Positions 42,690 through 50,109 of a stretch of 58,220 nucleotides of DNA are shown in pieces. The stretch spans positions 1 to 58,220 of the forward strand of contig JALGWI010000017.1 in the NCBI GenBank assembly GCA_025774245.1, in the 5' to 3' direction. Position 1 is the first letter of the stretch. Every line of letters starts with the position of its first letter. The DNA is from a bacterium. Its GTDB lineage: Bacteria > Joyebacterota > Joyebacteria > Joyebacterales > Joyebacteraceae. A program made the position numbers and the translations under genes. Below the pieces are notes generated by a model. That model was not told the DNA's origin, did not search any database, and saw only the letters and a list, made by a program, of their open reading frames with translations.

Positions 42690-43328
42690 TCATTCGCCAT
42701 CGTAGAGCGCCTTCACCCGTCCCCAGGACGACGCTATCACGGGCGTTTGCTCGTCCGATACGACGGCTCGGATCATCCCGTCGACTCCGTTCAGCGGAAT
42801 CCACGTCTCGTCAAGCCTGACCAGCGTCGAGTCGTGGTGCGGCGCATCGGTGTCCCACCCTACGGCGGGCGACCCCAGTTCCAGCCATCGCACCTTCGCG
42901 TAGAACTTCCGATCGGGGAAGTCGGCCTCATCTTCGATCGACACAAGCGGGGCAAATCCCAGCTCCAACCACGCGTTCTCAGGATACCAGTCCCCGGAGG
43001 TGACCACTCCGGCCACCTGACCGGGCTGCGGCGGCTCTCCTGCCTCGACACCGTGAATCGACACCTCGAACGGCGCGGGATCCCCGCTGCTCCCCAAGTA
43101 CACCTGAACCGAGACGATCGACCGCGCCCATGGCGGTGCCTGGAAGAAGACAGCGAGCCCGTGAGTCGAGTACGACATGAACTCCTCGGCACTACCGTCG
43201 TCCCAGAATAGAACCTCCTCGATGCGCCCCGCAGCCGGCGTTGCTGTCGCCACTCCCAAGACCACCAGGACGAAGACGCCAGCCCACCGGAGCCTCATCG
43301 TCGACCGTTCCGCTAGATGGAGTCCCAT
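42690..43328 (-). CDS. Secreted protein with C-terminal W-G-R-V-K-A-L-Y motif
   Basis: ATG 43328 follows AGGAGG by 6 nt. A signal peptide leads into a beta-rich domain of about 180 residues (V-L-F-W-D-D-G-S-A-E-E-F, V-S-V-Q-V-Y-L-G, Y-A-K-V-R-W-L-E-L), like jelly-roll domains. It ends S-S-W-G-R-V-K-A-L-Y-D-G-E, where the usual final Arg is replaced by Asp-Gly-Glu. The putative RNA element copy 3 lies upstream, in the next unit. Confidence 0.75.
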   Translation of the reverse strand: MGLHLAERSTMRLRWAGVFVLVVLGVATATPAAGRIEEVLFWDDGSAEEFMSYSTHGLAVFFQAPPWARSIVSVQVYLGSSGDPAPFEVSIHGVEAGEPPQPGQVAGVVTSGDWYPENAWLELGFAPLVSIEDEADFPDRKFYAKVRWLELGSPAVGWDTDAPHHDSTLVRLDETWIPLNGVDGMIRAVVSDEQTPVIASSWGRVKALYDGE

Positions 43329-43355
43329 GTGTTACCTCCTAGGCAGTCGGGCTCT

Positions 43356-43459
43356 GCCTAACGAATCGCGTTTCACCCGCGAGCGTTAAGGCTGGCGCGA
43401 CGGGGGCGAATGCAGCCCGCGTGACAACCAAGCGAGTCGGCAACATGCGCTGGTCAGCT
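43356..43459 (-). repeat. attC site, right core altered
   Basis: The left core GCCTAAC and left arm are consensus; the right core is GTCAGCT and the arm GGCAACATGCGCTG differs from the usual GCAAACGC. Confidence 0.8.
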
Positions 43460-43550
43460 GGGGCGGTTACCGGCTTCGCCCTTCTCTCAGCTGCTCATCG
43501 GACCAGAACCGCCTTCACCGCGCGGGCGGACAAGCCTGCAACCAGACGTG

Positions 43551-43645
43551 AAAACGCCGTGGGCATATGCACCTTGTGGCGAATCCGGTGTCCCACGGCC
43601 CCAAACACATACGGTCGGCCTCGCCTAAGGCGTAAGCCCGCTCTC
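43551..43645 (-). ncRNA. Putative ~95-nt structured RNA, copy 3
   Basis: The small hairpin is CGCC-UUA-GGCG. The large hairpin pairs GCCGUGG (43599-43593) with CCACGGC (43562-43556), with inner CACC/GGUG arms, and is followed by GUUUU. The arms, spacing and total length match copies 1 and 2, while loop and arm bases differ. Confidence 0.6.
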
Positions 43646-43651
43646 ACCCCT

Positions 43652-43681
43652 ATTATACCTGACGTGAGCTCAGCGCGTCAA
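43652..43681 (-). promoter_or_regulatory. Sigma70-type promoter of leader copy 3
   Basis: TTGACG at 43681-43676 and a perfect TATAAT at 43657-43652 are 18 bp apart and read left. Confidence 0.8.
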
Positions 43682-43708
43682 TCTCCTCGACTCCTCGCTC
43701 CGCGGAGA

Positions 43709-44182
43709 CTAGCCATCGGACAAGGACTGAGCCCGTTTGTTGGCGAGCACCTCCTGCCGACCGTCGGAGTCGCTGAGTGGCTCGAGCTTGAGCCCGAGTT
43801 CAGACATGGCAGTCGATGTGACAGTCACCTTCACGAAGCACGCTCCGCCGGCAGCGGCATCGATCTCGAGGTCTCCCTCAAACCAACCCCTCGGTTCGGA
43901 AGCAGCAACGGTATGGCTCCCTGGGTCTGCAAGAGACACCAGATAGGTCCCGGGGGCAACTTCACCGAGCAGCACGCCGTCAAGCGATATCTGGAGCACA
44001 CAGGCTGTGCCGACGAACTGATTCGGACGTACGACGTAGACAGAGGCACTCCCGGGTGTGGGCACGAAGCGCTTCGCATCCGCATCGGCATCCGGATCTG
44101 CCATGGGCACGATGGCGCATCCGGGCGAAGCTGCGGCGAGCAACGTCAGCAGGAGTACGGTGATAATGGCAGACCCTCTCAC
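43709..44182 (-). CDS. DUF2846-like lipoprotein
   Basis: Start GTG 44182 is 7 nt behind AAAGGGG. A lipoprotein signal ends A-S-P-G-C. The domain has A-S-V-Y-V-V-R-P-N, I-S-L-D-G-V-L-L-G-E-V-A-P-G-T-Y-L and P-G-S-H-T-V-A-A, the DUF2846 (PF11008) pattern. Its role is unknown; membrane-anchored and probably periplasmic. Confidence 0.7.
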   Translation of the reverse strand: MRGSAIITVLLLTLLAAASPGCAIVPMADPDADADAKRFVPTPGSASVYVVRPNQFVGTACVLQISLDGVLLGEVAPGTYLVSLADPGSHTVAASEPRGWFEGDLEIDAAAGGACFVKVTVTSTAMSELGLKLEPLSDSDGRQEVLANKRAQSLSDG

Positions 44183-44258
44183 GGGGTTGCCCCTTTCGTG
44201 CTCGTCCACCCTCGAGGTACCGCGCAGAGGCCAAACTCAGGCCAGTCGTGCCCGGGCG

Positions 44259-44362
44259 GCCTGACGAGTCGCGTTTCACCCGCGAGCGCTAAGGCCGGCG
44301 CCACGGGTGCCCATGCAGCCGGCGTGGCAGATAAGCTCGACGGGTGCAAACGCTAGTTAGGC
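44259..44362 (-). repeat. attC site, near-consensus
   Basis: GCCTGAC and GTTAGGC cores, 104 bp; left arm GCGTTTCACCCGCGAGC, right arm GACGGGTGCAAACGC. Follows the lipoprotein gene ending at 44396. Confidence 0.9.
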
Positions 44363-44395
44363 AGGGGCCGAGGCTGCTACAAGATCGCACACGCC

Positions 44396-44920
44396 CTACT
44401 CACAAGCAGTCGAGGAAGCCGCTGCCCGAATGCTGTACTCGTCTCGGTGACCGGCAATTGCACCGACCGCAACGCCGGCAGTGAGCCCGATGAGCCCCAA
44501 GAAGAACGCACTCACCGTCATCGTGTCGCTCCGAGAGTAGATGTCGCCCTCTTCGGAATACAGCGCGGCACCCAGGAGTGCCCCGACTGCCAAGCCGCCA
44601 AGCAACCCCGCCAGCCCGCCGTCCAGCGCTCCCCTAGCTGCACTAGTCGTCTCGATTCTATCAATGGTCCATGTGGGCAACACCGTAGCCCTGGCTGGGG
44701 GACCCTCAAAGATGATGTCGGTGCAATCCGGAGCCAAGCTCACATGCTTCACTAGGAGCCTACTACCGTCCTTGCGGAGTACTGTCGCGTTCCTCTGCCT
44801 CAAAGAACGGTTAACCTCAGCCAGCGGCGTCGCATCATCCGTCACGTCAACGTGGCGAACCTGGCTGCATCCCGTGGTCACAAGGGCCAGTGACAACACG
44901 ATCGACAAGATTCGTTTCAT
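44396..44920 (-). CDS. Lipoprotein with Gly-zipper membrane region
   Basis: This 174-residue protein starts at M-K-R-I-L-S (44920); the longer frame merely reads attC sequence. The lipobox is T-T-G-C-S, followed by Q-V-R-H-V-D. A Gly-rich segment (G-A-L-D-G-G-L-A-G-L-L-G-G-L-A-V-G-A-L-L-G-A) and a later helix A-G-V-A-V-G-A-I-A-G may insert in membranes. Same family as 10,007. Confidence 0.7.
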   Translation of the reverse strand: MKRILSIVLSLALVTTGCSQVRHVDVTDDATPLAEVNRSLRQRNATVLRKDGSRLLVKHVSLAPDCTDIIFEGPPARATVLPTWTIDRIETTSAARGALDGGLAGLLGGLAVGALLGAALYSEEGDIYSRSDTMTVSAFFLGLIGLTAGVAVGAIAGHRDEYSIRAAASSTACE

Positions 44921-44935
44921 GATCCTCGGCCCCCT

Positions 44936-45039
44936 GCCTGACGAATCGCGTTTCACCGGCGAGCGTCAAGGCTGGCGCGACGGGTGCGAATGCAGCCGGC
45001 GTGACAGTCAAGGTCGTCGGGCGCAAACGCTAGTTAGGC
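44936..45039 (-). repeat. attC site, near-consensus
   Basis: GCCTGAC and GTTAGGC cores, 104 bp; left arm GCGTTTCACCGGCGAG, right arm GTCGGGCGCAAACGC. Central GCTGGCGCGACGGGTGC is kept. Confidence 0.9.
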
Positions 45040-45110
45040 GGCGTTAGTGCCTGAGGCTGCTGCGCGCATGATGTGCGCTCATCTGCCTTCAGCCCTCGCG
45101 ACCGAAGGAG

Positions 45111-45944
45111 TCAGCGCCGCTCGGCGACCGCGTAGCGTTCGATCCCGTGCGCCGGGTCGGCATCGACGTCGGAGATCATGGCCCAGCCGGTACCCTCGAT
45201 GTACCCGGGGAGGTCCTCGCTTCGCACGGCGGACTGGAACGGTTCGCCGACCAGGCGCATGATCATCGGGACAACCTTGCGTTCATCGGGAATCTTGTGT
45301 GTGAAAGCGATCCGGCTTCCCGGCCTCGTGCATGCTGCCGCCTCAGTCAGCAGGCTGCGCACCTCCTCGTCCTTCAGGTACAGAAAGAGGCCCTCCGCCA
45401 CCAGCACCGAGGGCCGCGAGCCATGCCAGCGACCGTCCTCCGACAACGCCTTCGAGAGAGCGCGTTTGCCGAGATCGGCTGCGATCTGGATCATGTTCTC
45501 CGGTTGGCCCTCTGCGGCAACTCCTCTTGCCTTGGCCGCCGACGTCGCGGGGTGGTCGACCTCGAAGAAACGCACATCACTGTGCTGCGGCGCGAGCCTC
45601 AGGCAGAGCGTGTCGAAGCCGGCACCCAATACCAGCACCTGTCGCGCGCCCTCCGCGATTGCGCTCTCCACCTGCTGCTGCATGAAGATCTTGCGGTGGC
45701 CGAAGCCCTCCCACTGCCCCGGCATCAGGCGGTCCTGGATCTCGTAGACGTGCACCATCCACTGCTTCTTGGACGCGCGCATCAGGCGCGGGCCGTAGCC
45801 CGGTGCACCCGAGGCCAGGAGCAGGCGCTCGCTGGTCTCCACGAGGCGGGGAGGAAGCCGTTTCGCCCAGCCGTCCTTGACGCTCAGCGTGATTATGCCA
45901 AGCGCAACCTTGAGAGCCGTCTGGCTGATGCGGCCCTGCTTCAC
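45111..45944 (-). CDS. Leucine carboxyl methyltransferase-like SAM enzyme
   Basis: GTG 45944 lies behind GGGAGG. This 277-residue protein has V-L-V-L-G-A-G-F-D-T-L-C-L-R-L (motif I), F-F-E-V-D-H-P-A-T and S-V-L-V-A-E-G-L-F-L-Y-L, the LCM/PPM pattern (PF04072). Members methylate carboxyl groups or polyketide-type metabolites; the substrate here is unknown. Confidence 0.85.
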   Translation of the reverse strand: MKQGRISQTALKVALGIITLSVKDGWAKRLPPRLVETSERLLLASGAPGYGPRLMRASKKQWMVHVYEIQDRLMPGQWEGFGHRKIFMQQQVESAIAEGARQVLVLGAGFDTLCLRLAPQHSDVRFFEVDHPATSAAKARGVAAEGQPENMIQIAADLGKRALSKALSEDGRWHGSRPSVLVAEGLFLYLKDEEVRSLLTEAAACTRPGSRIAFTHKIPDERKVVPMIMRLVGEPFQSAVRSEDLPGYIEGTGWAMISDVDADPAHGIERYAVAERR

Positions 45945-45997
45945 GGTCAACAACCTCCCACAAGTCCGACGATTCCGAGAGGACTCACGTTCCCGCC

Positions 45998-46112
45998 GCC
46001 CAACGAGGCGCGGTTCAGCCGCGGCCGGTGCTGGCAAGAGCGCTGACCGCCGCCAGGCCCACTGCGGCGCGAGTGGCAGCGCCGTGACGTCGGCTGGATG
46101 CGCTAGCCCGGC
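45998..46112 (-). repeat. attC site, degenerate right core
   Basis: GCCCAAC then GAGGCGCGGTTCAGCCGCGG on the left; right end GTGACGTCGGCTGGATGCGC with GCCCGGC as the altered core. The TAG of the next gene is inside (46103-46105). Confidence 0.75.
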
Positions 46113-47038
46113 GGCCGTCTGTCGGCCCCAGGCAGATGCACCGCCAGGTTGCGGGGCAGAACGCCCAACCAGACCTGAAGATCCCAGTTCTCGAGCTTCT
46201 CCTTCAGACGGTGCGGCAAATCGCCGGGTCGACCGGCACGCAGTAGCGCCTCCGTCTCATCTTCGGTGAAGCTGGGACCAGGCTCCTGGTAGTCGAGGAC
46301 TGCCTCATTCTCCGGGCAGGCCAGCTGGCAATGCAGGCACCCGACAAGGCAATCGTGCCAGTCTCTGGCCAGCCATTCGGGAAAGGGAACCTCTCCGGGC
46401 TTCTCATTCCAGTTGGTGATGCAGAGCTCAGCCCGCAGAAGGAAGCGGTCCTCGGGTATCGCTCCCGTCGGACATGCGGACACACAGAGCGTACACCCTT
46501 CGCACCTCGGCATCATCGATGGGACCAACCACGCCCCCTCGTCGCAGGGAAGCTCCGTGCACACCGTAGTGAGTCCGTAGAAGCTCCCGAAGCCCGATAT
46601 GTAGCTGATGTTGTTTCTGCCATAGCGAGCGAGGCCGCTTCGGACCGCCAAGAGCTTGTGAGGTGCGTTGATGAGGGACGCGGCAAGGTACGGCCGGGGC
46701 AGCAAGTCTGCCACCGCCCGCGCAACCTCTTCGCTCTTCCGTCTGAGGTGAAGATAGGTCGGAGGAACGGGGATCGAGACCTCACCTCCCTGCCATCTGA
46801 AGGTGCAGCACACCACCGGGTCTCTTGTGGCAACGACGATCAGCGAGCGTGGACGCGGTACCGCCTCCGGAGGCCGCAAGGAGAGTCCTTCCAGCAGTTC
46901 CCGGGCGATGCACTCATCAAGCTGTCCCCGTCTGGAGAGGTCCTCATAGTGCTCGCGAAGTTCCTCCAGGCGCCCAACCGGAACCGCCGCCGCCCTGTGT
47001 CCCCCTGCCTCCAGCTTGGCGAGAACCTCGGCCAGCAT
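46103..47038 (-). CDS. QueG-like two-[4Fe-4S] reductase protein
   Basis: This 311-residue protein has C-E-G-C-T-L-C-V-S-A-C-P and C-L-H-C-Q-L-A-C-P, the two [4Fe-4S] binding motifs found in epoxyqueuosine reductase-like proteins. H-K-L-L-A-V-R-S-G-L-A-R-Y-G-R-N is the related G-L-G/A-R-Y-G element of the N-terminal domain. It is shorter than QueG (about 360-380), so a true epoxyqueuosine role is uncertain. It ends in its attC, hence a cassette gene. Confidence 0.75.
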   Translation of the reverse strand: MLAEVLAKLEAGGHRAAAVPVGRLEELREHYEDLSRRGQLDECIARELLEGLSLRPPEAVPRPRSLIVVATRDPVVCCTFRWQGGEVSIPVPPTYLHLRRKSEEVARAVADLLPRPYLAASLINAPHKLLAVRSGLARYGRNNISYISGFGSFYGLTTVCTELPCDEGAWLVPSMMPRCEGCTLCVSACPTGAIPEDRFLLRAELCITNWNEKPGEVPFPEWLARDWHDCLVGCLHCQLACPENEAVLDYQEPGPSFTEDETEALLRAGRPGDLPHRLKEKLENWDLQVWLGVLPRNLAVHLPGADRRPPG

Positions 47039-47072
47039 CCCTCAGCCTTCCGTGTACAGAGTCAGACGGGCC

Positions 47073-47149
47073 GCTCAACGAATCGCGTTTCCGCCGCGAG
47101 CGTCGAGGGTGGCGCGGTTGGTGGACTCGACAGCGTCCGGGTCTAGGGT
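47073..47149 (-). repeat. attC site, shortened and degenerate
   Basis: GCTCAAC then GAATCGCGTTTCCGCCGCGAG is consensus on the left. The right side is cut down to GGACTCGACAGCGTCCGGGT; 77 bp in all. Confidence 0.65.
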
Positions 47150-48138
47150 ACCACCTTGACCAGTTGCCCATCGTCACCGGGCCAGGTCACGGCCCACACG
47201 TAGTCGTCCTTGACAGTCGCGAACCCACCGAGATCGGCCAGCCCAACCGCTCTCTGTACCGCCCCGTTGTCCGGATCGACGACGTAGAGCGTGTCGGAGC
47301 CTTCCACGACCACCCAGAGATTCACACCATCGAATGCCAGACCCCGGGGATGTGCACTCCCCCTCGGCGATGGGAATGCCCCGGTCTCCGTTCCGCTGGG
47401 AGTGTATGTGTGAATGAGACCGTCCCCGTCCCGGCCGGACTCATCGCTCCCGACGTAGAACTCGTCGCCGTCCCAGGCCACTCCACCTGGGCCAGCGGTG
47501 TAGACAGTCGGGAAGGAGGACAGGGTAGCCCCCGTTTGAGAATCGCGTTCGTACAAGACCGTCCCGTCGTTGACCCAGAGGTGGGTCCCATCCCACGTGA
47601 TGCCCCCTGTCCAGTTGGTCAGACCGGCAATCGTGTCCACGATCGCGCCGCTCCCGGCATCGCTCTTGTAGATGTCGTCGATCCAGCCCGTGAACCAGAA
47701 ATCCGTGCCGTCGGTGGTCAGTCCGTGAGGGAAATAGCCCGAGGGAAGGGTGAGTGTGCTCACGATCTCCCCGTGACGCGTATCGAGCACGAAGCTCGCG
47801 ACAGCCTCGTGCGTCTCGGCCCCGTCCCGGACCTCGACGGCAGTCTCGATCGCGTCTCCGGAGGCGAAGCGCCGTGTCACGGTTGACTCACTCGACCAGT
47901 CGGTGTCCCACACACCGTCGTTCTCCCAATCCCAGCGGAATTCGAGAGATCTGCTTCCCGACGCACTCCCACTTGCGTCGAAGACGAAGTCCGTCAGGAC
48001 CGTGCCGGCTGCCGGAGTGACCGTTAGATCGGCCGTCGGACCCTCTTCATCCGGTGATGTCGAGCTGCTACAGCCTGCGAGCAGAACCGCGAGCGCTATG
48101 ACGCTGAGCGTTAGGCTGATTACCTGGACGATTCTCAT
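47143..48138 (-). CDS. Lipoprotein with PKD-like and beta-propeller domains
   Basis: This 331-residue protein has a lipoprotein signal (V-L-L-A-G-C). Then comes a PKD-like domain (about 33-115: F-D-A-S-G-S-A-S-G, W-D-W-E-N-D-G-V-W-D-T) and about five propeller-type repeats with G-I-T-W-D-G-T-H-L-W-V and G-V-A-W-D-G-D-E-F-Y-V. It is a surface binding or sensing protein; no catalysis is evident. The start is at M-R-I-V-Q-V (48138). Confidence 0.8.
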   Translation of the reverse strand: MRIVQVISLTLSVIALAVLLAGCSSSTSPDEEGPTADLTVTPAAGTVLTDFVFDASGSASGSRSLEFRWDWENDGVWDTDWSSESTVTRRFASGDAIETAVEVRDGAETHEAVASFVLDTRHGEIVSTLTLPSGYFPHGLTTDGTDFWFTGWIDDIYKSDAGSGAIVDTIAGLTNWTGGITWDGTHLWVNDGTVLYERDSQTGATLSSFPTVYTAGPGGVAWDGDEFYVGSDESGRDGDGLIHTYTPSGTETGAFPSPRGSAHPRGLAFDGVNLWVVVEGSDTLYVVDPDNGAVQRAVGLADLGGFATVKDDYVWAVTWPGDDGQLVKVVP

Positions 48139-48213
48139 GCGGACCCTCCTCAAGCACCATGACTGTCTATCGGACCCCATGTCAGCATGTGCGGGTGTCG
48201 ACCTCGGCACCAA

Positions 48214-48293
48214 TCCTAACACGGTGCGCTGGCCATCCGGAGTGACAAGGCGCCGTGACAGCCAAGCTCGCCGGGTGCAAGCGCTAGTTAGAC
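48214..48293 (-). repeat. attC site, short central region
   Basis: TCCTAAC and GTTAGAC cores, 80 bp; left arm GCGCTGGCCATCCGG pairs with CCGGGTGCAAGCGC in the right arm. The stop of the next gene lies in the right arm. Confidence 0.8.
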
Positions 48294-48745
48294 GGCGCCG
48301 CAACGCTCCTCAACCGCTTGATGATACGAAGCACGAGCATGATCACAAGAACGACCATCAGCAGATGCATGACCGTATGGTAGCCATCTGGTACCACTCG
48401 ATCGTTCTGCTTGGGTATCAGGTACCAGTTCGGGAAGGCGTCGTAGTACCGCTGCACACCCTGCGGAGACGGTGGCGTGAAGAACCGCTGCCAGTGTCCA
48501 ACGTACTGGATGTACACCCACACACCAAGAACAGAGAGAAGCTGCCATTCGCCCCAGTCCCAACCCCGCCACAGAGCGTACGCTCCGATAACGAGGCCGA
48601 TGGCCAGAGCGACTGCCAGGTAGAACCATATTCCGTCCGAGACGTGCCACGGACTCACGAGCCCTGGGACACCCATGAATGTCAGACCAAACCAGACAGT
48701 GAGGACAAGGAGTACCACCAACACAGCGACGTCTCGATGCTTCAT
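48284..48745 (-). CDS. Membrane protein, 153 residues
   Basis: It has about four helices (V-A-V-L-V-V-L-L-V-L-T-V-W, I-W-F-Y-L-A-V-A-L-A-I-G-L, L-L-S-V-L-G-V-W-V-Y-I, M-H-L-L-M-V-V-L-V-I-M-L-V-L) with a polar loop G-H-W-Q-R-F-F-T-P-P-S-P-Q-G-V-Q-R-Y. I recognise no family. Its TAG is supplied by the attC (A-P-S-N-stop). Confidence 0.65.
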   Translation of the reverse strand: MKHRDVAVLVVLLVLTVWFGLTFMGVPGLVSPWHVSDGIWFYLAVALAIGLVIGAYALWRGWDWGEWQLLSVLGVWVYIQYVGHWQRFFTPPSPQGVQRYYDAFPNWYLIPKQNDRVVPDGYHTVMHLLMVVLVIMLVLRIIKRLRSVAAPSN

Positions 48746-48783
48746 CTGCTGTCCTCCGCGTCGCGCGTAATCGCTCCGGCGAC

Positions 48784-48904
48784 GGCCAACGAATCGAGTT
48801 TCACCCGCGGCGAAGGGCGGCGGCGCGCGTGCCGGCCGCCGAAGGCGGCCCCCATTGCAGACGCCGTGACGGCCAAGTCCCCCGGCCGCAAACGCTAGTC
48901 AGGC
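48784..48904 (-). repeat. attC site, long-loop type
   Basis: GGCCAAC and GTCAGGC cores, 121 bp; left arm GAGTTTCACCCGCGG, right arm CCGGCCGCAAACGC. The centre has a GC-rich palindrome (GCCGGCCGCCGAAGGCGGCC). Confidence 0.85.
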
Positions 48905-48911
48905 ATCCCAG

Positions 48912-49172
48912 CTAGTGGTCCTTCTCATCACTCCCGCCGCAACGGCGTCTCCAGTGCGCATGGAGGATCAAGGCCAGGATCACTCCGAAGAGTGCGCCGC
49001 GCGGGATCGCCAGGAGAAGCGCGACGACACTTGGCCTGCCGACCTCGAACAGCACGTGCGCAGACAGAACGGCTCCCCAAGCGGCGAAGCCTGCGACTGC
49101 TCCGACCAGGCCCATGTACACGACTAGGGACGACCGCGACATCGCACGCATCGAACTCCAAGTGATGCCCAT
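48912..49172 (-). CDS. Membrane protein, 86 residues
   Basis: Start about 49172 (M-G-I-T-W). It has two helices (V-V-Y-M-G-L-V-G-A-V-A-G-F-A-A-W and S-V-V-A-L-L-L-A-I-P-R-G-A-L-F-G-V-I-L) and ends R-R-R-C-G-G-S-D-E-K-D-H. Function unknown; a second start eight codons on is also possible. Confidence 0.6.
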   Translation of the reverse strand: MGITWSSMRAMSRSSLVVYMGLVGAVAGFAAWGAVLSAHVLFEVGRPSVVALLLAIPRGALFGVILALILHAHWRRRCGGSDEKDH

Positions 49173-49219
49173 TCTTGCTCTGACTCCTTCACCAGACAGC
49201 GACGGGTGTACCACGGGCT

Positions 49220-49347
49220 GCCTAGCGAATCGCGTTTCACCCGCGAGCGTTAGGGCTGGCGCGGGGTGTGCCGGCTGACGCGAAGCGGCGCCCCTCAGTG
49301 CAGACACCGTGACAGACAAGCTCGACGGGTGCAAACGCTCGTTAGAC
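49220..49347 (-). repeat. attC site, long-loop type
   Basis: GCCTAGC and GTTAGAC cores, 128 bp; left arm GCGTTTCACCCGCGAGC, right arm GACGGGTGCAAACGCTC. The centre is enlarged. Confidence 0.85.
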
Positions 49348-49354
49348 CGCCGCG

Positions 49355-49933
49355 TTACTTCGCCCGAGTCGCGCGCTCAGCGTAGACGGCCAACATCTGC
49401 CGCCCGAACCTTCCTGCTTCTTCTAGATCTACAGTGTCTGGGTGTTTCCTCCCTTCCAGCAGGTACGAGCGCCACTCGTCATCATCGGGGAGTATCGTCG
49501 TGTGGATGAACTCCTCGATTGGGGGTGAGGGCGCGCCCTGGCATCCGAAGTAGCCCAGGAGCTCTATTCGTGTGTCGCTTGATGCCGCCTCGAAGGACTT
49601 CGGACACCCCGAGGCCCAGGTCTCGTACAGCTCGCGAGCGCGATCACTACCCCCGGGCAGCGAGCATGAGTGCGTGGCAAACCCCGCCATCTTCAACCCT
49701 GATCCAGAGGGAATGCCACTGAGGATCTCAAGAACGGGCTCCGCCAGAGTCGACGAGTGACACGCGGACCCAAGGAAGATGACGTCGTACCCGCCAAGAT
49801 CGGCGACGGTGAGCCCCTGCACGTCCCTGAGCGTGGCGTCGTGCCCGCTTGAGACGACTGAGTCGTGTATCGCCCGCGCGACCTTCTCTGTGTTCCCGGT
49901 CTGACTGAAGTACGCTACCAGTACCTTCGCCAC
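49355..49933 (-). CDS. Flavodoxin family protein
   Basis: This 192-residue protein has K-V-L-V-A-Y-F-S-Q-T-G-N-T-E-K-V-A, the FMN phosphate loop of flavodoxins, Y-D-V-I-F-L-G-S-A-C-H-S-S-T, and F-G-C-Q-G-A-P-S-P-P. The last block is common in flavodoxin-like electron carriers. It carries electrons for an unknown partner. Confidence 0.9.
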   Translation of the reverse strand: MAKVLVAYFSQTGNTEKVARAIHDSVVSSGHDATLRDVQGLTVADLGGYDVIFLGSACHSSTLAEPVLEILSGIPSGSGLKMAGFATHSCSLPGGSDRARELYETWASGCPKSFEAASSDTRIELLGYFGCQGAPSPPIEEFIHTTILPDDDEWRSYLLEGRKHPDTVDLEEAGRFGRQMLAVYAERATRAK

Positions 49934-50009
49934 GCCGCTGCCTCCCTCCTATCTGACAGGTTGCCGGCCAGCAGAACTCCGTCCCAAGTCTTCCTCGGCT
50001 CAGCAGGCG

Positions 50010-50109
50010 GTCTAGCGAGTCGTGTTTCAGCTGCGCGCGAGATGGCGCGCCTTGCGCGCATGCAGACCGCGTGACGGACAAGCTCGACGGGTGCAGACCC
50101 TGGTTAGGT
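50010..50109 (-). repeat. attC site, GCGTTTCAGCTGC-type
   Basis: GTCTAGC and GTTAGGT cores, 100 bp; left GTCGTGTTTCAGCTGCGCGCG, right GACGGGTGCAGACCC. The stop of the next gene (TAA 50104-50106) is inside the core. Confidence 0.85.

Larger units (their letters stand above)
43460..43708 (-). other. Gene-less cassette body carrying leader copy 3
   Basis: No open frame is convincing between the attC at 43356 and the next gene's stop at 43709. The stretch holds only the promoter and structured RNA at 43551-43681. It may be a promoter-bearing cassette. Confidence 0.55.

Noticed and set aside
2328-43681. Identity of the three-copy RNA with a known riboswitch (fluoride, TPP, glycine, c-di-GMP)
   Set aside because: I could not match the consensus cores of these classes; the conserved core here differs.
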